Assembly: GCF_900698975.1 (NCBI RefSeq)
Contig: NZ_LR217722.1
Coordinates: 310,001-374,000, forward strand
Direction of reading: 5' to 3'
Source: Buchnera aphidicola (Cinara splendens)
GTDB lineage: Bacteria; Pseudomonadota; Gammaproteobacteria; Enterobacterales; Enterobacteriaceae
DNA: 64,000 nucleotides
Shown: positions 50,383-61,257 of the stretch, in pieces
How the letters are laid out: every line of letters starts with the position of its first letter
How positions within the stretch are numbered: position 1 is the stretch's first letter
Notes under the pieces: model-generated
What the model was told of the DNA's origin: nothing
Seen by the model: the letters and a program-made list of their open reading frames with translations, nothing else
Database searches by the model: none
Program-made: the position numbers and the translations under genes

Positions 50383-51627
50383 ATGAATAATACGATTAAT
50401 AATCAAAATTATATATTTTGTTCATTTTGTAAAAAACAAGAAAGCGAAATAGAAAAGATGATCAGCGGTCTATCTGGACATATTTGTAATCAATGTGTGG
50501 TATTGTGTTATGATATTTTAAATACAAAAAAATCACAAAAAAATAAAAAAATAATTCCATTACCAAAACCTAATGAAATAAAAAAATACTTAGATAAATT
50601 TATTATAGGGCAAGAACAAGCTAAAAAAATAATCTCAGTAGCTGTGTATAATCATTATAAAAAATTAAACTATGTACTAAATAACAGTAATACAATTAAA
50701 TTAGAAAAAAGTAACATTTTATTAATTGGTCCTACGGGAACAGGAAAAACACTAATTGCTGAAACATTAGCAAAATATCTAAACATACCATTTTCTATTG
50801 CAGATGCTACTTCACTAACAGAAGCAGGATATGTAGGAGAAGACGTAGAAAATATTTTGAGAAAACTAATTGAAAATAGCAATTACGATATACATGAAGC
50901 AGAAAAGGGAATTATATATATTGATGAAATTGATAAAATAACCAAAAAATCAGAAAATATTTCTATAACCCGAGATGTATCAGGAGAAGGTGTTCAACAA
51001 TCATTACTGAAAATAATAGAAGGAACTATTGCATCTGTACCTATAAAAGGAAATCGAAAGCATCCCCAACAAGAGACCTGGAAAATTGATACTTCAAAAA
51101 TTCTGTTTATCTGTGGAGGATCATTTTTTGGACTAAAGAACATTATATATAATCGTATAAATAATATTTCTAACATTGGATTTAATAAAAATATAAAAAA
51201 AGCTATTTGTATAAAAAATACATCAAAAATATCAATACAACCTCAAGATCTCATTAAGTATGGATTAATACCTGAATTTATTGGAAGATTACCTATTATC
51301 GTAGAGCTTGATAACTTAACCGAAAAAGATTTAATACAGGTTTTATGTAAACCTAAAAACGCTTTAATAAAGCAATATAAAAAATTATTTTCTTTAGATA
51401 ATATTAAACTTAAGTTTGATAATTCTGCTTTAAAAGAAATTTCAAAAAAATCCATAAAAAAAAAAACAGGAGCCAGAGGTTTACGATCAATTTTAGAATC
51501 TCTTTTATTAAATGTAATGTATCAAGCACCTCAACTAAAAAACATAAAAAGTGTATACATTGATGCATCAGTGGTTAAAGGAAAAAATGCTCCTAAATTA
51601 TCTTTTTTTAAAAAAAAAATCAGATAA
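50383..51627 (+). CDS. clpX: ATP-dependent Clp protease ATPase subunit ClpX
   Basis: AAA+ unfoldase that feeds ClpP. It has 414 residues (E. coli 424). The N-terminal zinc domain has Cys 13, 16, 35 and 38. Walker A is GPTGTGKT, the pore loop GYVGED, Walker [11 protein letters not shown], and sensor 2 TGARGLRSI. The ClpP-docking IGF tripeptide is kept (NIGFNKN), so it should still bind ClpP. Confidence 0.98.
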   Translation: MNNTINNQNYIFCSFCKKQESEIEKMISGLSGHICNQCVVLCYDILNTKKSQKNKKIIPLPKPNEIKKYLDKFIIGQEQAKKIISVAVYNHYKKLNYVLNNSNTIKLEKSNILLIGPTGTGKTLIAETLAKYLNIPFSIADATSLTEAGYVGEDVENILRKLIENSNYDIHEAEKGIIYIDEIDKITKKSENISITRDVSGEGVQQSLLKIIEGTIASVPIKGNRKHPQQETWKIDTSKILFICGGSFFGLKNIIYNRINNISNIGFNKNIKKAICIKNTSKISIQPQDLIKYGLIPEFIGRLPIIVELDNLTEKDLIQVLCKPKNALIKQYKKLFSLDNIKLKFDNSALKEISKKSIKKKTGARGLRSILESLLLNVMYQAPQLKNIKSVYIDASVVKGKNAPKLSFFKKKIR

Positions 51628-51763
51628 AATCATATAACATGGTAGTCTATCATCAGAAAAAGTATTTATAGTAAAATACATTTTGTTTATTAACATCCCA
51701 AATAAAATATACAACTATACAAATTTTGTATATATTTAAAATACTGACAGAGAGAATATACAT

Positions 51764-54103
51764 ATGAATTCTGAGTATTCTAAAAATATTAGTATTCCAA
51801 TACTGCCCTTGCGAGATATTGTAATTTATCCGTATATGGTTACCCCTTTATTTATAGGTCGAAAAAAATCAATTAAATGCATAAAATTTTCTATGCAAAA
51901 TGACAAAAAAATACTATTAATAACACAAAAAGAATCTTCTATTGAAAATCCCCGAAAAAATGATTTATTTAATGTTGGAACTGTAGCAAAAATTTTACAA
52001 ATTCTAAATTTACCGGACGGAACAATAAAAATAATAATTGAAGGTAAAAAAAGAGCTAAAATAAAAAACATAGAAAAACATGATACTTATCAAATTGCAA
52101 ACATAAAATATGTTAAACCAACTCAAGTAAAAGAAAAAGAAAAAAAGGTACTAATTAAAATTACCATCAATCAATTTAAAAAATATATACAATTTAACAA
52201 AAAAATATCACCTGAAACACTTAGTTTATTGAAAAAAATTAGTAACATAGAAAAATTAAGTGACATGTTGGCATATTATATACCCTTAAAAATACAGGAT
52301 AAACAATTATTATTAGAAATGTTCCATACCAATAAGCGCTTAGAATTTCTAATTGGAATAATGGAAGCAGAAATTAATTTGTTGAAAATAGAAAAACGTA
52401 TTCAAAATAGAATCAAGAAACAAACAGAAAAAAATCAAAGAGAATACTTTTTAACAGAGCAAATGAAAGCAATTCAAAAAGAATTAGGTAATTCTGATTC
52501 ATCTGTTGACGAAAATGAACAATTAAACAATAAAATTAATTTAGCTAAAATGCCAAAAGAAGCAAATGAAAAAACACGATCAGAATTTAAAAAATTAAAA
52601 ACAATGTCACCTATGTCAGCAGAAGCTACTGTAGTAAGAAACTATATCGAATGGATGCTACAAGTTCCATGGAACAAAAAAAGCAAATTAAAAAAAAACC
52701 TTAATACTGCTCACAAAATTTTAAATATTGATCATTTTGGATTAAATGATGTAAAAGAAAATATTTTAGAATATTTAGCAGTACAAAATCGAACCAGAAA
52801 AATAAAAGGACCAATTTTATGTTTTGTAGGCCCACCGGGTATTGGAAAAACATCATTAGGTAAATCTATTGCTAGGGCAACAGGGAGAAAATATATTCGT
52901 ATGGCCTTAGGAGGAATTAGAGACGAAGCAGAAATCAGAGGACATAGAAGAACATACATAGGCTCTATGCCTGGAAAACTAATGCAAAAAATAACTAAAT
53001 CAGGAGTTAAAAATCCTTTATTTTTATTAGATGAAATAGATAAAATGGCTTTCGATATACGAATAGATCCAGCCGCTGCTTTATTAGAAGTTTTAGATCC
53101 CGAACAAAATATTTCATTTAATGATCATTATTTAGAAATAGATTACGATTTATCAGAAGTTATGTTTATTGCTACCGCTAATTCAATGAACATACCTATC
53201 CCTTTACTAGATCGCATGGAAATAATAAGATTATCTGGATATACTGAAGAAGAAAAAATACATATCGCTAAAAAATATTTACAACCTAAACAAATGAAAG
53301 CAAATGCTTTAAAGAAAACAGAATTATCTATTCAAGATCCAGCTTTAATAAATATAATTAGATATTATACTAGAGAATCAGGAGTAAGATCTTTAGAAAG
53401 AGCCATTTCAAAAATTTGTAGAAAATCTGTAAAAAAAATTCTATTAAAAAAAAATTGTATTACTGTGGTCATTAATAAAAAAAATTTAAAAAATTATTTG
53501 GGTATCAAAAAATATACATACGGAAAAATCAATAAAACTAACCAAATTGGACAAGTAATTGGTTTAGCATGGACAGAAATGGGTGGTGATCTATTAACTA
53601 TTGAATGTACTAGCATACCAGGTAAAGGTAAACTCATTCATACAGGTTCTCTTGGAAAAGTAATGCAAGAATCTATACAAACGGCTCTTACAGTAGTTCG
53701 ATCACAAGCTCATAAGTTAAACATACAAAAAAATTTTTATATTAAAAAAGATATTCATATACATGTTCCAGAAGGAGCAACACCTAAAGATGGCCCTAGT
53801 GCTGGTATTACCATGTGTACGGCAATAGTATCATGTTTAACTAACAATCCTGTAAAATCAAATATTGCAATGACAGGAGAAATTACTTTACAAGGAAAAA
53901 TATTAAATATAGGAGGATTAAAAGAAAAATTAATAGCTGCTCATCGAGGAGGCGTTAAAACAGTATTAATACCTTATGGAAACAAAAGAGAATTATCTAA
54001 AATACCTAAAAATATTCTTTCTAACTTATATATACATTCAATAAAAAAAATAGAGGACATTTTAAAAATAGCATTAGAAAAAAATCCTTATATTAATATA
54101 TAA
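51764..54103 (+). CDS. lon: ATP-dependent protease Lon
   Basis: AAA+ serine protease for misfolded and regulatory proteins. It has 779 residues (E. coli 784). The N-terminal substrate domain starts IPILPLRDIVIYPYM, Walker A is GPPGIGKTSLGKSIA, Walker B LFLLDEIDKM, and the protease domain has PKDGPSAGITM with the catalytic Ser and GLKEKLIAAHRGG with the catalytic Lys. GAGAG precedes the ATG. In E. coli hupB follows; it is missing here. Confidence 0.98.
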   Translation: MNSEYSKNISIPILPLRDIVIYPYMVTPLFIGRKKSIKCIKFSMQNDKKILLITQKESSIENPRKNDLFNVGTVAKILQILNLPDGTIKIIIEGKKRAKIKNIEKHDTYQIANIKYVKPTQVKEKEKKVLIKITINQFKKYIQFNKKISPETLSLLKKISNIEKLSDMLAYYIPLKIQDKQLLLEMFHTNKRLEFLIGIMEAEINLLKIEKRIQNRIKKQTEKNQREYFLTEQMKAIQKELGNSDSSVDENEQLNNKINLAKMPKEANEKTRSEFKKLKTMSPMSAEATVVRNYIEWMLQVPWNKKSKLKKNLNTAHKILNIDHFGLNDVKENILEYLAVQNRTRKIKGPILCFVGPPGIGKTSLGKSIARATGRKYIRMALGGIRDEAEIRGHRRTYIGSMPGKLMQKITKSGVKNPLFLLDEIDKMAFDIRIDPAAALLEVLDPEQNISFNDHYLEIDYDLSEVMFIATANSMNIPIPLLDRMEIIRLSGYTEEEKIHIAKKYLQPKQMKANALKKTELSIQDPALINIIRYYTRESGVRSLERAISKICRKSVKKILLKKNCITVVINKKNLKNYLGIKKYTYGKINKTNQIGQVIGLAWTEMGGDLLTIECTSIPGKGKLIHTGSLGKVMQESIQTALTVVRSQAHKLNIQKNFYIKKDIHIHVPEGATPKDGPSAGITMCTAIVSCLTNNPVKSNIAMTGEITLQGKILNIGGLKEKLIAAHRGGVKTVLIPYGNKRELSKIPKNILSNLYIHSIKKIEDILKIALEKNPYINI

Positions 54104-54152
54104 ATACATAAAAAAGTGAAAAAAAAATTAAAGAAAATTTTACTTTATACAA

Positions 54153-54187
54153 CATAACTAGCAAATGTTATATTTTTGCTAGTTATG
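54153..54187 (+). terminator. Hairpin between lon and ppiD
   Basis: Perfect 13-bp stem CATAACTAGCAAA / TTTGCTAGTTATG with a 9-base loop, 49 bases after the lon stop and 52 before ppiD. No T tract follows, but the stem is the only one in the spacer and it sits where lon transcription would be expected to end. Confidence 0.55.
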
Positions 54188-54239
54188 AATTTATAAAAAA
54201 TATCATAAATAACAATACAAGTCATCTAAAAAGGTCCTT

Positions 54240-56090
54240 ATGACGAATTCAGCATTAAAAAACTTCTATAAAAAAAATATTTTAATAATAATTACTACAG
54301 TAATTATACTATCAATCATATTAAGTAACATATCAAATTTTTTTATATATAATAATCCACTACCTTTAATAACTATTAATCAAGAAAAAATTTATCCACC
54401 AATATTACAATTAAACTATAAAATTATGGAAAAAAATGAACAAAAAAAAATAAAAAACATGCTATCTACTACAATACAAAAAAAAGAATTCGCGCAATAT
54501 ATTTTTCAAAAAATAATCACTAAAACAATAAACGAGTCGTTATTTAAACAGTATGTAGATAAAATCCAGCTAAAAATGTTAAATAAATATGCAAAAAAAA
54601 TAATTTTATCTTCAAAATATTTTCAGGTTAATAACTCTTTCAGTTATGAAAAATACTTAAAATTTATTAATTTTATTATGTATTCACATAAAAAATATCT
54701 GCATGCTTTACAAAAAAAAATAGCAGTAAAATATTTAATAAAAATATTATTAACATCAACAATCGTATTAAAAAATGATATACAAAAAAAATTTAAAAAA
54801 ATCATAGATAAAAAAAACATAAATATTATTAATTTTAAAATTTCTACAAAAAATATAGTCAATAAAAATAATACTTCTAAAATACTAAAACACTTATATT
54901 TAAATAAAGATACTCTTCAAAAAAGTCAATTATATATTATAAAAACTATAAATTTAACAAAAAAGTCATTAAAAAATCAAAATATTAAACATGATATTAA
55001 ATTATATTCACATACAATAAAAAAAATAATAAAAAATAAAAAATATAATTATCATTGTATACAAACAAATAATTTCAACAAAGCATACATATTTAAAAAA
55101 AAAATAAACAACAAAATACCATTTAAACAAGTCAATAATTCTTTATTTCATAATAATAAAAATGATATTACTGATGTTAATTTAGGATGGATAAAAAAAA
55201 AAAATATACCTTTTTTAATTAAAAAATGTCAATTAAAAAAAACAGGAGACTGTTCAAAAATAATATTTTATAAAAATAATTTTTTTATTTTTACTTTACA
55301 TGCTGTTAAAGAAACAAAAATAAAAAACACAAATAAATTTAATCAATACATAATGAAAAAAATTCAATACAATAATTTATTTTTCAAAAATATGATTTTA
55401 AATAACAAAATAAACGACTTATTAAAAAAAAAAGAAATTCAGTTAGAAAAAATATTACCTAAAAAGTATATGAAAATACATACGAAAAAATTTTTAAATT
55501 ATTATGATTTAACTAAATATGCTTATACTAATGTCTTAAATCAACCTTTAAAAAATTTTATTAATTTTAAAAAAAAAACTAACCTTTATACACCTACAAA
55601 AATATACAAAAACGCAAAAAATAATATTCGTTTATTACAAATAAAATCATACAATAACAATATTAAAACAAAAAAAAAACAATTTTGTAAAGAATTTATA
55701 GTTAATAATACAAATAAAATAAATTACTTAAATATAAAAAAATTTCTATTAACTAATCATAACAAAAAAATTTTTTTCATAAAAAAACATCCAATATACA
55801 GTAATAGCACTCAAACTATATCTTATAAAAAAAATATAGAAATAATAAATATCATAAAAAAAATTCCTAATTTAAAAAAAAATAAATCTGTATATTTTTT
55901 ATTAAAAAAATCTAATAATAAATATATGTTAATAATACTAAAACAACAATTTTTTAAAAAATTTAACACTGTAGAAAAGAAAAATATTATCAAAAAAATC
56001 AAAAAATACATAAAAATAAAAGTTATTACGACTATTTTACAAAATTTATATAAAAAATCTAAAATAACATATAATTCTAATATTAAATAA
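54240..56090 (+). CDS. ppiD: Periplasmic folding factor PpiD
   Basis: Inner-membrane-anchored chaperone near the Sec translocon. It has 616 residues (E. coli 623). One N-terminal membrane helix (IIITTVIILSIILSNI) follows a short basic segment, with a long SurA/PpiD-like periplasmic part. The parvulin-like domain, near residues 290-360, is reduced to traces (NLGWIKK, KKTGDCSKIIFY, FFIFTLHAVKE). The protein is extremely Lys/Asn-rich and identification leans on its place after lon, its size and the anchor. Confidence 0.85.
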   Translation: MTNSALKNFYKKNILIIITTVIILSIILSNISNFFIYNNPLPLITINQEKIYPPILQLNYKIMEKNEQKKIKNMLSTTIQKKEFAQYIFQKIITKTINESLFKQYVDKIQLKMLNKYAKKIILSSKYFQVNNSFSYEKYLKFINFIMYSHKKYLHALQKKIAVKYLIKILLTSTIVLKNDIQKKFKKIIDKKNINIINFKISTKNIVNKNNTSKILKHLYLNKDTLQKSQLYIIKTINLTKKSLKNQNIKHDIKLYSHTIKKIIKNKKYNYHCIQTNNFNKAYIFKKKINNKIPFKQVNNSLFHNNKNDITDVNLGWIKKKNIPFLIKKCQLKKTGDCSKIIFYKNNFFIFTLHAVKETKIKNTNKFNQYIMKKIQYNNLFFKNMILNNKINDLLKKKEIQLEKILPKKYMKIHTKKFLNYYDLTKYAYTNVLNQPLKNFINFKKKTNLYTPTKIYKNAKNNIRLLQIKSYNNNIKTKKKQFCKEFIVNNTNKINYLNIKKFLLTNHNKKIFFIKKHPIYSNSTQTISYKKNIEIINIIKKIPNLKKNKSVYFLLKKSNNKYMLIILKQQFFKKFNTVEKKNIIKKIKKYIKIKVITTILQNLYKKSKITYNSNIK

Positions 56091-56229
56091 TCTTTATACT
56101 GACAAATTCAACTAAAAAAAATCACACAATCAATAAAAATTAAGAAAAAATATTAATTATAGTTCAAAACTATATAGGATATTATTTCTAATATAATACA
56201 TACTTAATATTTTGAAATAAGGTACATAT

Positions 56230-57963
56230 GTGGAATTATTTAAAGAATTACAATGGTTTTTTTTTCAAGAATGGAAAAAATATACTGGAACATTTATTAT
56301 ACTTACCATAATTACATTATTACAATTACTACCATCTAAAATAGCAGGACAAACTATCGATCTAATTTTAAATCATCAATCATCTACGTCACAAATATTA
56401 CAAAATATATCAAAAATTATTTCAATATCTATTGTTATTTATATATTAAAATATTTTTGGAGAATTTTATTGTTTAGCGCATCAAATCAATTAACTTCTC
56501 AGTTGCGGATAAAATTTTGTACAGCTTTATTAAAACAAGATGCAACATTTTATTCAAAATATAGAACAGGTGATTTAATCTCTAGAGCAACTAATGATAT
56601 TGACAGAGTAGTTTTTTCAACAGGAGAAGGTATATTAACAATTATTGATTCTGTTATTTCAGGATGTTCAATAATTTTTATGATGTGTGCGCAAACAAAT
56701 TGGAAATTATCTCTATTTTCTTTAATACCCATGCCTATAATGGCAATTATAATGAGAAGATACGGAAAATTACTTTATAAATATTTTCAACAATCACAAG
56801 AAAATTTTTCTTTTCTAAACAACCAAGCACAAGATAGTTTAAATAACATACACATGATAAGAAATTTTGGATTAGAGAAACCAGAAATAAACAAATTTTC
56901 TGCCGTAGCACATAAAGCAGGAAAAAAAAATCTAAAAGTATCCAAAATAGATGCCCAATTTGATCCTATTATTCATATTTCAATTGCTCTATCTAATTTA
57001 TTTGCAATATTAGGAGGAAGTATTTTAATTGCTAAAAAACAACTAACATTTGGACAATTAACAAGTTTTATATTATATTTAGGATCTATGATTTGGCCAA
57101 TACTTGCTTTTGCATGGATGTTTAATATTTTAGAACGTAGTAATGTTTCATGGAAAAGAATAAAAAAAATAGTTAATTATACTAATAAAAAAAAACCACA
57201 TATTAATAATATATGTCTCAAAAAACCATTCAATTTAGATATAAACATAAAAAAATTCTCTTTTCCATCTAGAACTAATAATTCATTATATAATATAAAA
57301 TTAATAATATCTAATAATACAACTTTAGGAATTTGCGGTCCAACAGGATCTGGAAAAACTACTTTAATTAGACTAATACAAAAACATTTTGTATTATGTA
57401 AAGGTGTAATAAAATATTGTCAGAATAACATTAATAATATACAGTTAAAAACATGGCGTTCCATTGTATCAGTAGTACATCAAACACCTTTTTTGTTTTC
57501 TGCAAATATATTAAATAATATTGCATTTGGAAAACCAAATGCTACTTTTCAAGAAATTAAGCATGTCGCTAAATTAGCGTGTATACATGAAGACATAAAA
57601 AATTTTCCACAAGGATATTACACAAAAATAGGAGAAAAAGGAATTAAATTATCAGGAGGTCAAAAACAAAGAATTACAATTGCTAGAGCTTTTTTAAAAC
57701 CATCTAAAATTTTTATTTTAGATGACCCATTATCTGCAGTAGATCATGATACAGAACATAAAATAATCAAAAATATTCATAAATACACTAAAAAAAACAA
57801 CATAACTACCATAATAGTTACACATCGATTGTCAATATTAGAGAAATTCAACAATATTATTGTTTTAAAAAACGGTACCATTCTACAACAAGGATCACAT
57901 GAACAATTATTACTTCAAAAAAATTGGTATTCTGAAATGTACAATTATCAAAAATTTAAATAA
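56230..57963 (+). CDS. mdlA: ABC transporter ATP-binding/permease MdlA
   Basis: Half of a heterodimeric exporter of the multidrug/lipid type; the substrate is unknown. It has 577 residues (E. coli 590). Six membrane segments are followed by Walker A GPTGSGKTTL, signature LSGGQKQR and Walker B IFILDDPLSAVD. The start is GTG at 56230 (VELFKELQWFF, E. coli MRLFAQLSWYF). An ATG overlaps it by one base but in another frame. AAGG lies upstream. mdlB starts 46 bases later. Confidence 0.96.
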   Translation: MELFKELQWFFFQEWKKYTGTFIILTIITLLQLLPSKIAGQTIDLILNHQSSTSQILQNISKIISISIVIYILKYFWRILLFSASNQLTSQLRIKFCTALLKQDATFYSKYRTGDLISRATNDIDRVVFSTGEGILTIIDSVISGCSIIFMMCAQTNWKLSLFSLIPMPIMAIIMRRYGKLLYKYFQQSQENFSFLNNQAQDSLNNIHMIRNFGLEKPEINKFSAVAHKAGKKNLKVSKIDAQFDPIIHISIALSNLFAILGGSILIAKKQLTFGQLTSFILYLGSMIWPILAFAWMFNILERSNVSWKRIKKIVNYTNKKKPHINNICLKKPFNLDINIKKFSFPSRTNNSLYNIKLIISNNTTLGICGPTGSGKTTLIRLIQKHFVLCKGVIKYCQNNINNIQLKTWRSIVSVVHQTPFLFSANILNNIAFGKPNATFQEIKHVAKLACIHEDIKNFPQGYYTKIGEKGIKLSGGQKQRITIARAFLKPSKIFILDDPLSAVDHDTEHKIIKNIHKYTKKNNITTIIVTHRLSILEKFNNIIVLKNGTILQQGSHEQLLLQKNWYSEMYNYQKFK

Positions 57964-58009
57964 AAAAATTATATATAAACATACCTTTCAATTTATATAG
58001 GAACAAATA

Positions 58010-59761
58010 ATGGAAGAAAAGAAGTACTCTTCATGGAATATAATAAAAAGATTATTATCTTATTACTCTAAAAAAAAAAATATACTAATATTTTCATGTA
58101 TATTAATTGCATTATCGACAATTACAGAAGTTGCTAGTCCAATTGTATTAAGCAATTTTATTAATAATGTTATAAATAATAATATTATTGAAAAAAAATC
58201 TATAATATTACTAATAATTTATTTTATAACGTTACAAATATTATCATCATTATTTAATTACCTATATAATATTTATTTCAGCACACTATCTACGGAAATA
58301 ATTACTGAATTAAGAGTTAAAATGATGAAAACTGCACTAAAGCAACCCATGAAAATATTTGATAAAAAACCAATAAATTCAATTGTTACTAAAATAGTAA
58401 CTGATACAGAATCAGTAAAAGAATTCTATGAAGTAATTGTATCATCTTTCTTAAAAAATTCCATATTATTTACTATAATTCTTACTACTATGTTTATATT
58501 AGAATGGAGAATGGCATTAGTTAGTTCTATAATTACACCAATAATAATTATTATTATCATAATCCATCAACATTACAGTAAACCTATAATCAAAAAAACA
58601 AAAAATTCATTATCAAAATTTAATAATACTATTAATGAAATAATCAACGGAATCACAATTATTCAACAGTTTAATCAAGAAAAAAATTTTATTAAACAAA
58701 TAAATATTATTAATAATAATAATTATATTAATAAAATGAATATTTTAAAAATTGATGGATTACTATTAAGACCATTATTAACTTTAATATCTTCTATAAT
58801 TTTGTCTTCTATTATTTTAATATTACAATTATTTCCTAAAGTAATAGTAAAAATTAGTATTTTACACACTTTCATAAATTATTTACGACATCTTAATGAA
58901 CCTATAATAACAATTGCTAATCAACAAACTATACTACAACAAGCTATTGTATCATCAGAAAGAATTTTTAAATTTATAGATTCTCCTTTACAAATCTATG
59001 GAAATAATACTGAACCATTAAATAGTGGTCAAATAAAATTACATAATATATTTTTTAAATATCCACAAACTACAAAAAATATTTTAAAAAATATAAATAT
59101 TAATATACCTGATAAAAGCTGTATAGCATTAGTTGGAAAAACAGGAAGTGGAAAAACCACCTTATCAAATTTAATTTTAGGACATTATTCTGCAACTAAA
59201 GGTACAATATACGTAGATAAAAAACCAATAAATTCACTATCACACAAAATATTACGTAAAAATATCGCTATTGTTCAACAAGAACCTACTATTTTATACG
59301 GAAATTTAATTAAAAATATTTCATTAGACAGAAAAATAGAACAAAAAAAAATCATCCAAGCATTACAAAAAAGTCAATTACAAGAACTAATTGACAACTT
59401 ACCAGATGGCTACATGTCTATATTAGGACAACATGGTAACAATCTTTCACAGGGAGAAAAACAACTTATTGGTATTGCTAGAATATTAATATCTAATCCT
59501 AAAATACTAATTTTTGATGAAGCAACTGCCAGTATAGATTCAGAATCTGAACAAAAAATACAAAAAATATTATTATCTATTAGAAAAAAATCTACAGTAA
59601 TAATTATAGCGCATAGATTGTCTACTATTACAGATGCTGACATGATTATTGTTTTAGACAAAGGAGAAATAGTTGAAAGAGGATCACACGAAAAATTAAT
59701 CAAGAAAAAAGGATTATATTATTCAATGTATACGTATCAAAAAAATAATAAATCTATTTAA
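58010..59761 (+). CDS. mdlB: ABC transporter ATP-binding/permease MdlB
   Basis: Partner of MdlA in the same inner-membrane exporter. It has 583 residues (E. coli 593). Six hydrophobic segments, then Walker A GKTGSGKTT, signature LSQGEKQL and Walker B ILIFDEATASIDSE. The signature differs from the canonical LSGGQ, as is common in heterodimers. TAGGAAC precedes the ATG. It is one of the few transporters likely retained in this genome. Confidence 0.96.
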   Translation: MEEKKYSSWNIIKRLLSYYSKKKNILIFSCILIALSTITEVASPIVLSNFINNVINNNIIEKKSIILLIIYFITLQILSSLFNYLYNIYFSTLSTEIITELRVKMMKTALKQPMKIFDKKPINSIVTKIVTDTESVKEFYEVIVSSFLKNSILFTIILTTMFILEWRMALVSSIITPIIIIIIIIHQHYSKPIIKKTKNSLSKFNNTINEIINGITIIQQFNQEKNFIKQINIINNNNYINKMNILKIDGLLLRPLLTLISSIILSSIILILQLFPKVIVKISILHTFINYLRHLNEPIITIANQQTILQQAIVSSERIFKFIDSPLQIYGNNTEPLNSGQIKLHNIFFKYPQTTKNILKNININIPDKSCIALVGKTGSGKTTLSNLILGHYSATKGTIYVDKKPINSLSHKILRKNIAIVQQEPTILYGNLIKNISLDRKIEQKKIIQALQKSQLQELIDNLPDGYMSILGQHGNNLSQGEKQLIGIARILISNPKILIFDEATASIDSESEQKIQKILLSIRKKSTVIIIAHRLSTITDADMIIVLDKGEIVERGSHEKLIKKKGLYYSMYTYQKNNKSI

Positions 59762-59794
59762 TCTAAAAAAAATTATATAAAAGATTTTTATAAA

Positions 59795-59899
59795 TCTGTT
59801 AGAGGTAGTTTAACACCTATAAAATTTAATTTGGCTGCTTCTTTCCAGACCTGACCAGATGTTTAAATATATAGCGTTAAAATAAAATCCTCTAACAGA
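59795..59899 (-). ncRNA. ffs: 4.5S RNA of the signal recognition particle
   Basis: About 105 bases on the minus strand. The core GGTCAGGTCTGGAAAGAAGC is followed by AGCC, the Ffh-binding domain with its GGAA tetraloop and asymmetric loop, almost identical to E. coli. Ends are set by the 11-bp closing stem TCTGTTAGAGG / CCTCTAACAGA. It pairs with Ffh to target membrane proteins such as the Cyo subunits. The place between mdlB and dnaX agrees with E. coli, where ffs lies between ybaY and dnaX. Confidence 0.93.
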
Positions 59900-60026
59900 A
59901 AAAATCAATACTATATACTAATTAATTTGATATTATTAATATTAAATAATAATATATCAAAAAAGTCAAGAAAAATATATAAATTTAATAAAAATTTTAC
60001 ATTAATATTTTAAAATAAGAAGAAGT

Positions 60027-61145
60027 ATGAAATATCAAATATTATCTAATAAATGGCGACCACAAGATTTTGACCATATTATAGGACATAAATATATAAT
60101 TCGTATAATAAAAAATAGTCTCGATTTAAAAAGAATTCATCAATCTTGGTTATTTTCAGGAATACATGGAGTAGGAAAAACTACTATAGCAAGAATATTA
60201 GCTAAAAGTCTAAATTGTAGTAAAGGAATCACATCTAAACCCTGTCGAAAATGTAATAATTGTATTTCAATAGAGAAAGGCAAATTTTTAGATTTTATAG
60301 AACTCGATGCAGCTTCCAGAACCAAAGTTGAAGATATTAAAATAATCTTAGATTCAACAAAATATCCTCCAATCCAAGGAAGATTCAAGATTTATTTAAT
60401 CGATGAAATACATATGCTGTCAAAAAATAGTTTTAATGCATTATTAAAAATATTAGAAGAACCTCCAAAATATATAAAATTTATTCTAGCAACTACGCAT
60501 TTTAAAAAAATACCTGATACTATTATTTCTCGTTGTCTTCATATACATTTACCGAGTATAACTTCAAAAGTGATATCTAGTTATTTAGACAATAAATTAA
60601 AAAAAGAAAAAATTTATACAAATCAAGAAACATTAAATACTATTGCATACTATGCTCGTGGAAGTATTAGAAGTGCAATCAATACTCTTGAATTAGTGAT
60701 CTGTTCTACACACGGCGCATCTATAGAGATAAAAAAAATTAATAAATTGATAGGAATATTTGATAAAAAGAATATACTACAACTAGCTAATAGCATCATT
60801 ACTAACAATATTAATAAAACATTAAATATATTAGACTATGCGGAACAGACAAATATACAATATACTAATATAATTACATCATTAATAACTTTCTTTCACA
60901 ATTTATCCATAATAAAAATTACTACGTCAAAAAAAGAACACAAAATCAATAAATTCTCAAAATACGATATAAATCTCTATAATTTGTCCAAAAAAATTTT
61001 ATTTAAAGATATACAAAATTATTGTAAAATTCTTCTTCAAGGATCCAAATATTTAAAATATGCACCTGATCCTAGAATAGGTATTGAAATAATATTTTTT
61101 CAAATCTATCAGCATATACAAGAAAAAAATAATATTTTATTATAG
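60027..61145 (+). CDS. dnaX: DNA polymerase III gamma subunit (DnaX, no tau part)
   Basis: ATPase of the clamp loader. It has 372 residues, against 643 (tau) or 431 (gamma) in E. coli. Walker A is GIHGVGKTT, the zinc knot CSKGITSKPCRKCNNC, Walker B IYLIDEIHML, sensor 1 FILATTH, and SRC is ISRCLHIHL. The frame stops after domain III (the collar), and only 112 bases separate it from ybaB, so the parts that bind DnaB and the alpha subunit do not exist here. The gamma/tau frameshift is therefore irrelevant. Confidence 0.95.
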   Translation: MKYQILSNKWRPQDFDHIIGHKYIIRIIKNSLDLKRIHQSWLFSGIHGVGKTTIARILAKSLNCSKGITSKPCRKCNNCISIEKGKFLDFIELDAASRTKVEDIKIILDSTKYPPIQGRFKIYLIDEIHMLSKNSFNALLKILEEPPKYIKFILATTHFKKIPDTIISRCLHIHLPSITSKVISSYLDNKLKKEKIYTNQETLNTIAYYARGSIRSAINTLELVICSTHGASIEIKKINKLIGIFDKKNILQLANSIITNNINKTLNILDYAEQTNIQYTNIITSLITFFHNLSIIKITTSKKEHKINKFSKYDINLYNLSKKILFKDIQNYCKILLQGSKYLKYAPDPRIGIEIIFFQIYQHIQEKNNILL

Positions 61146-61257
61146 TATTTATAAAAATAATATTTTAGAATATTTAAATATCTATTCAAAAAAGATTATT
61201 CAAATATCTAAAAATATTTATATATATAACTTTACTTACTAAAAAAAAGAAAAAAAA

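Noticed and set aside
56228..56260. mdlA start at the ATG one base before the GTG
   Set aside because: That ATG is in another frame whose translation does not match MdlA; the GTG frame matches from the first residues.
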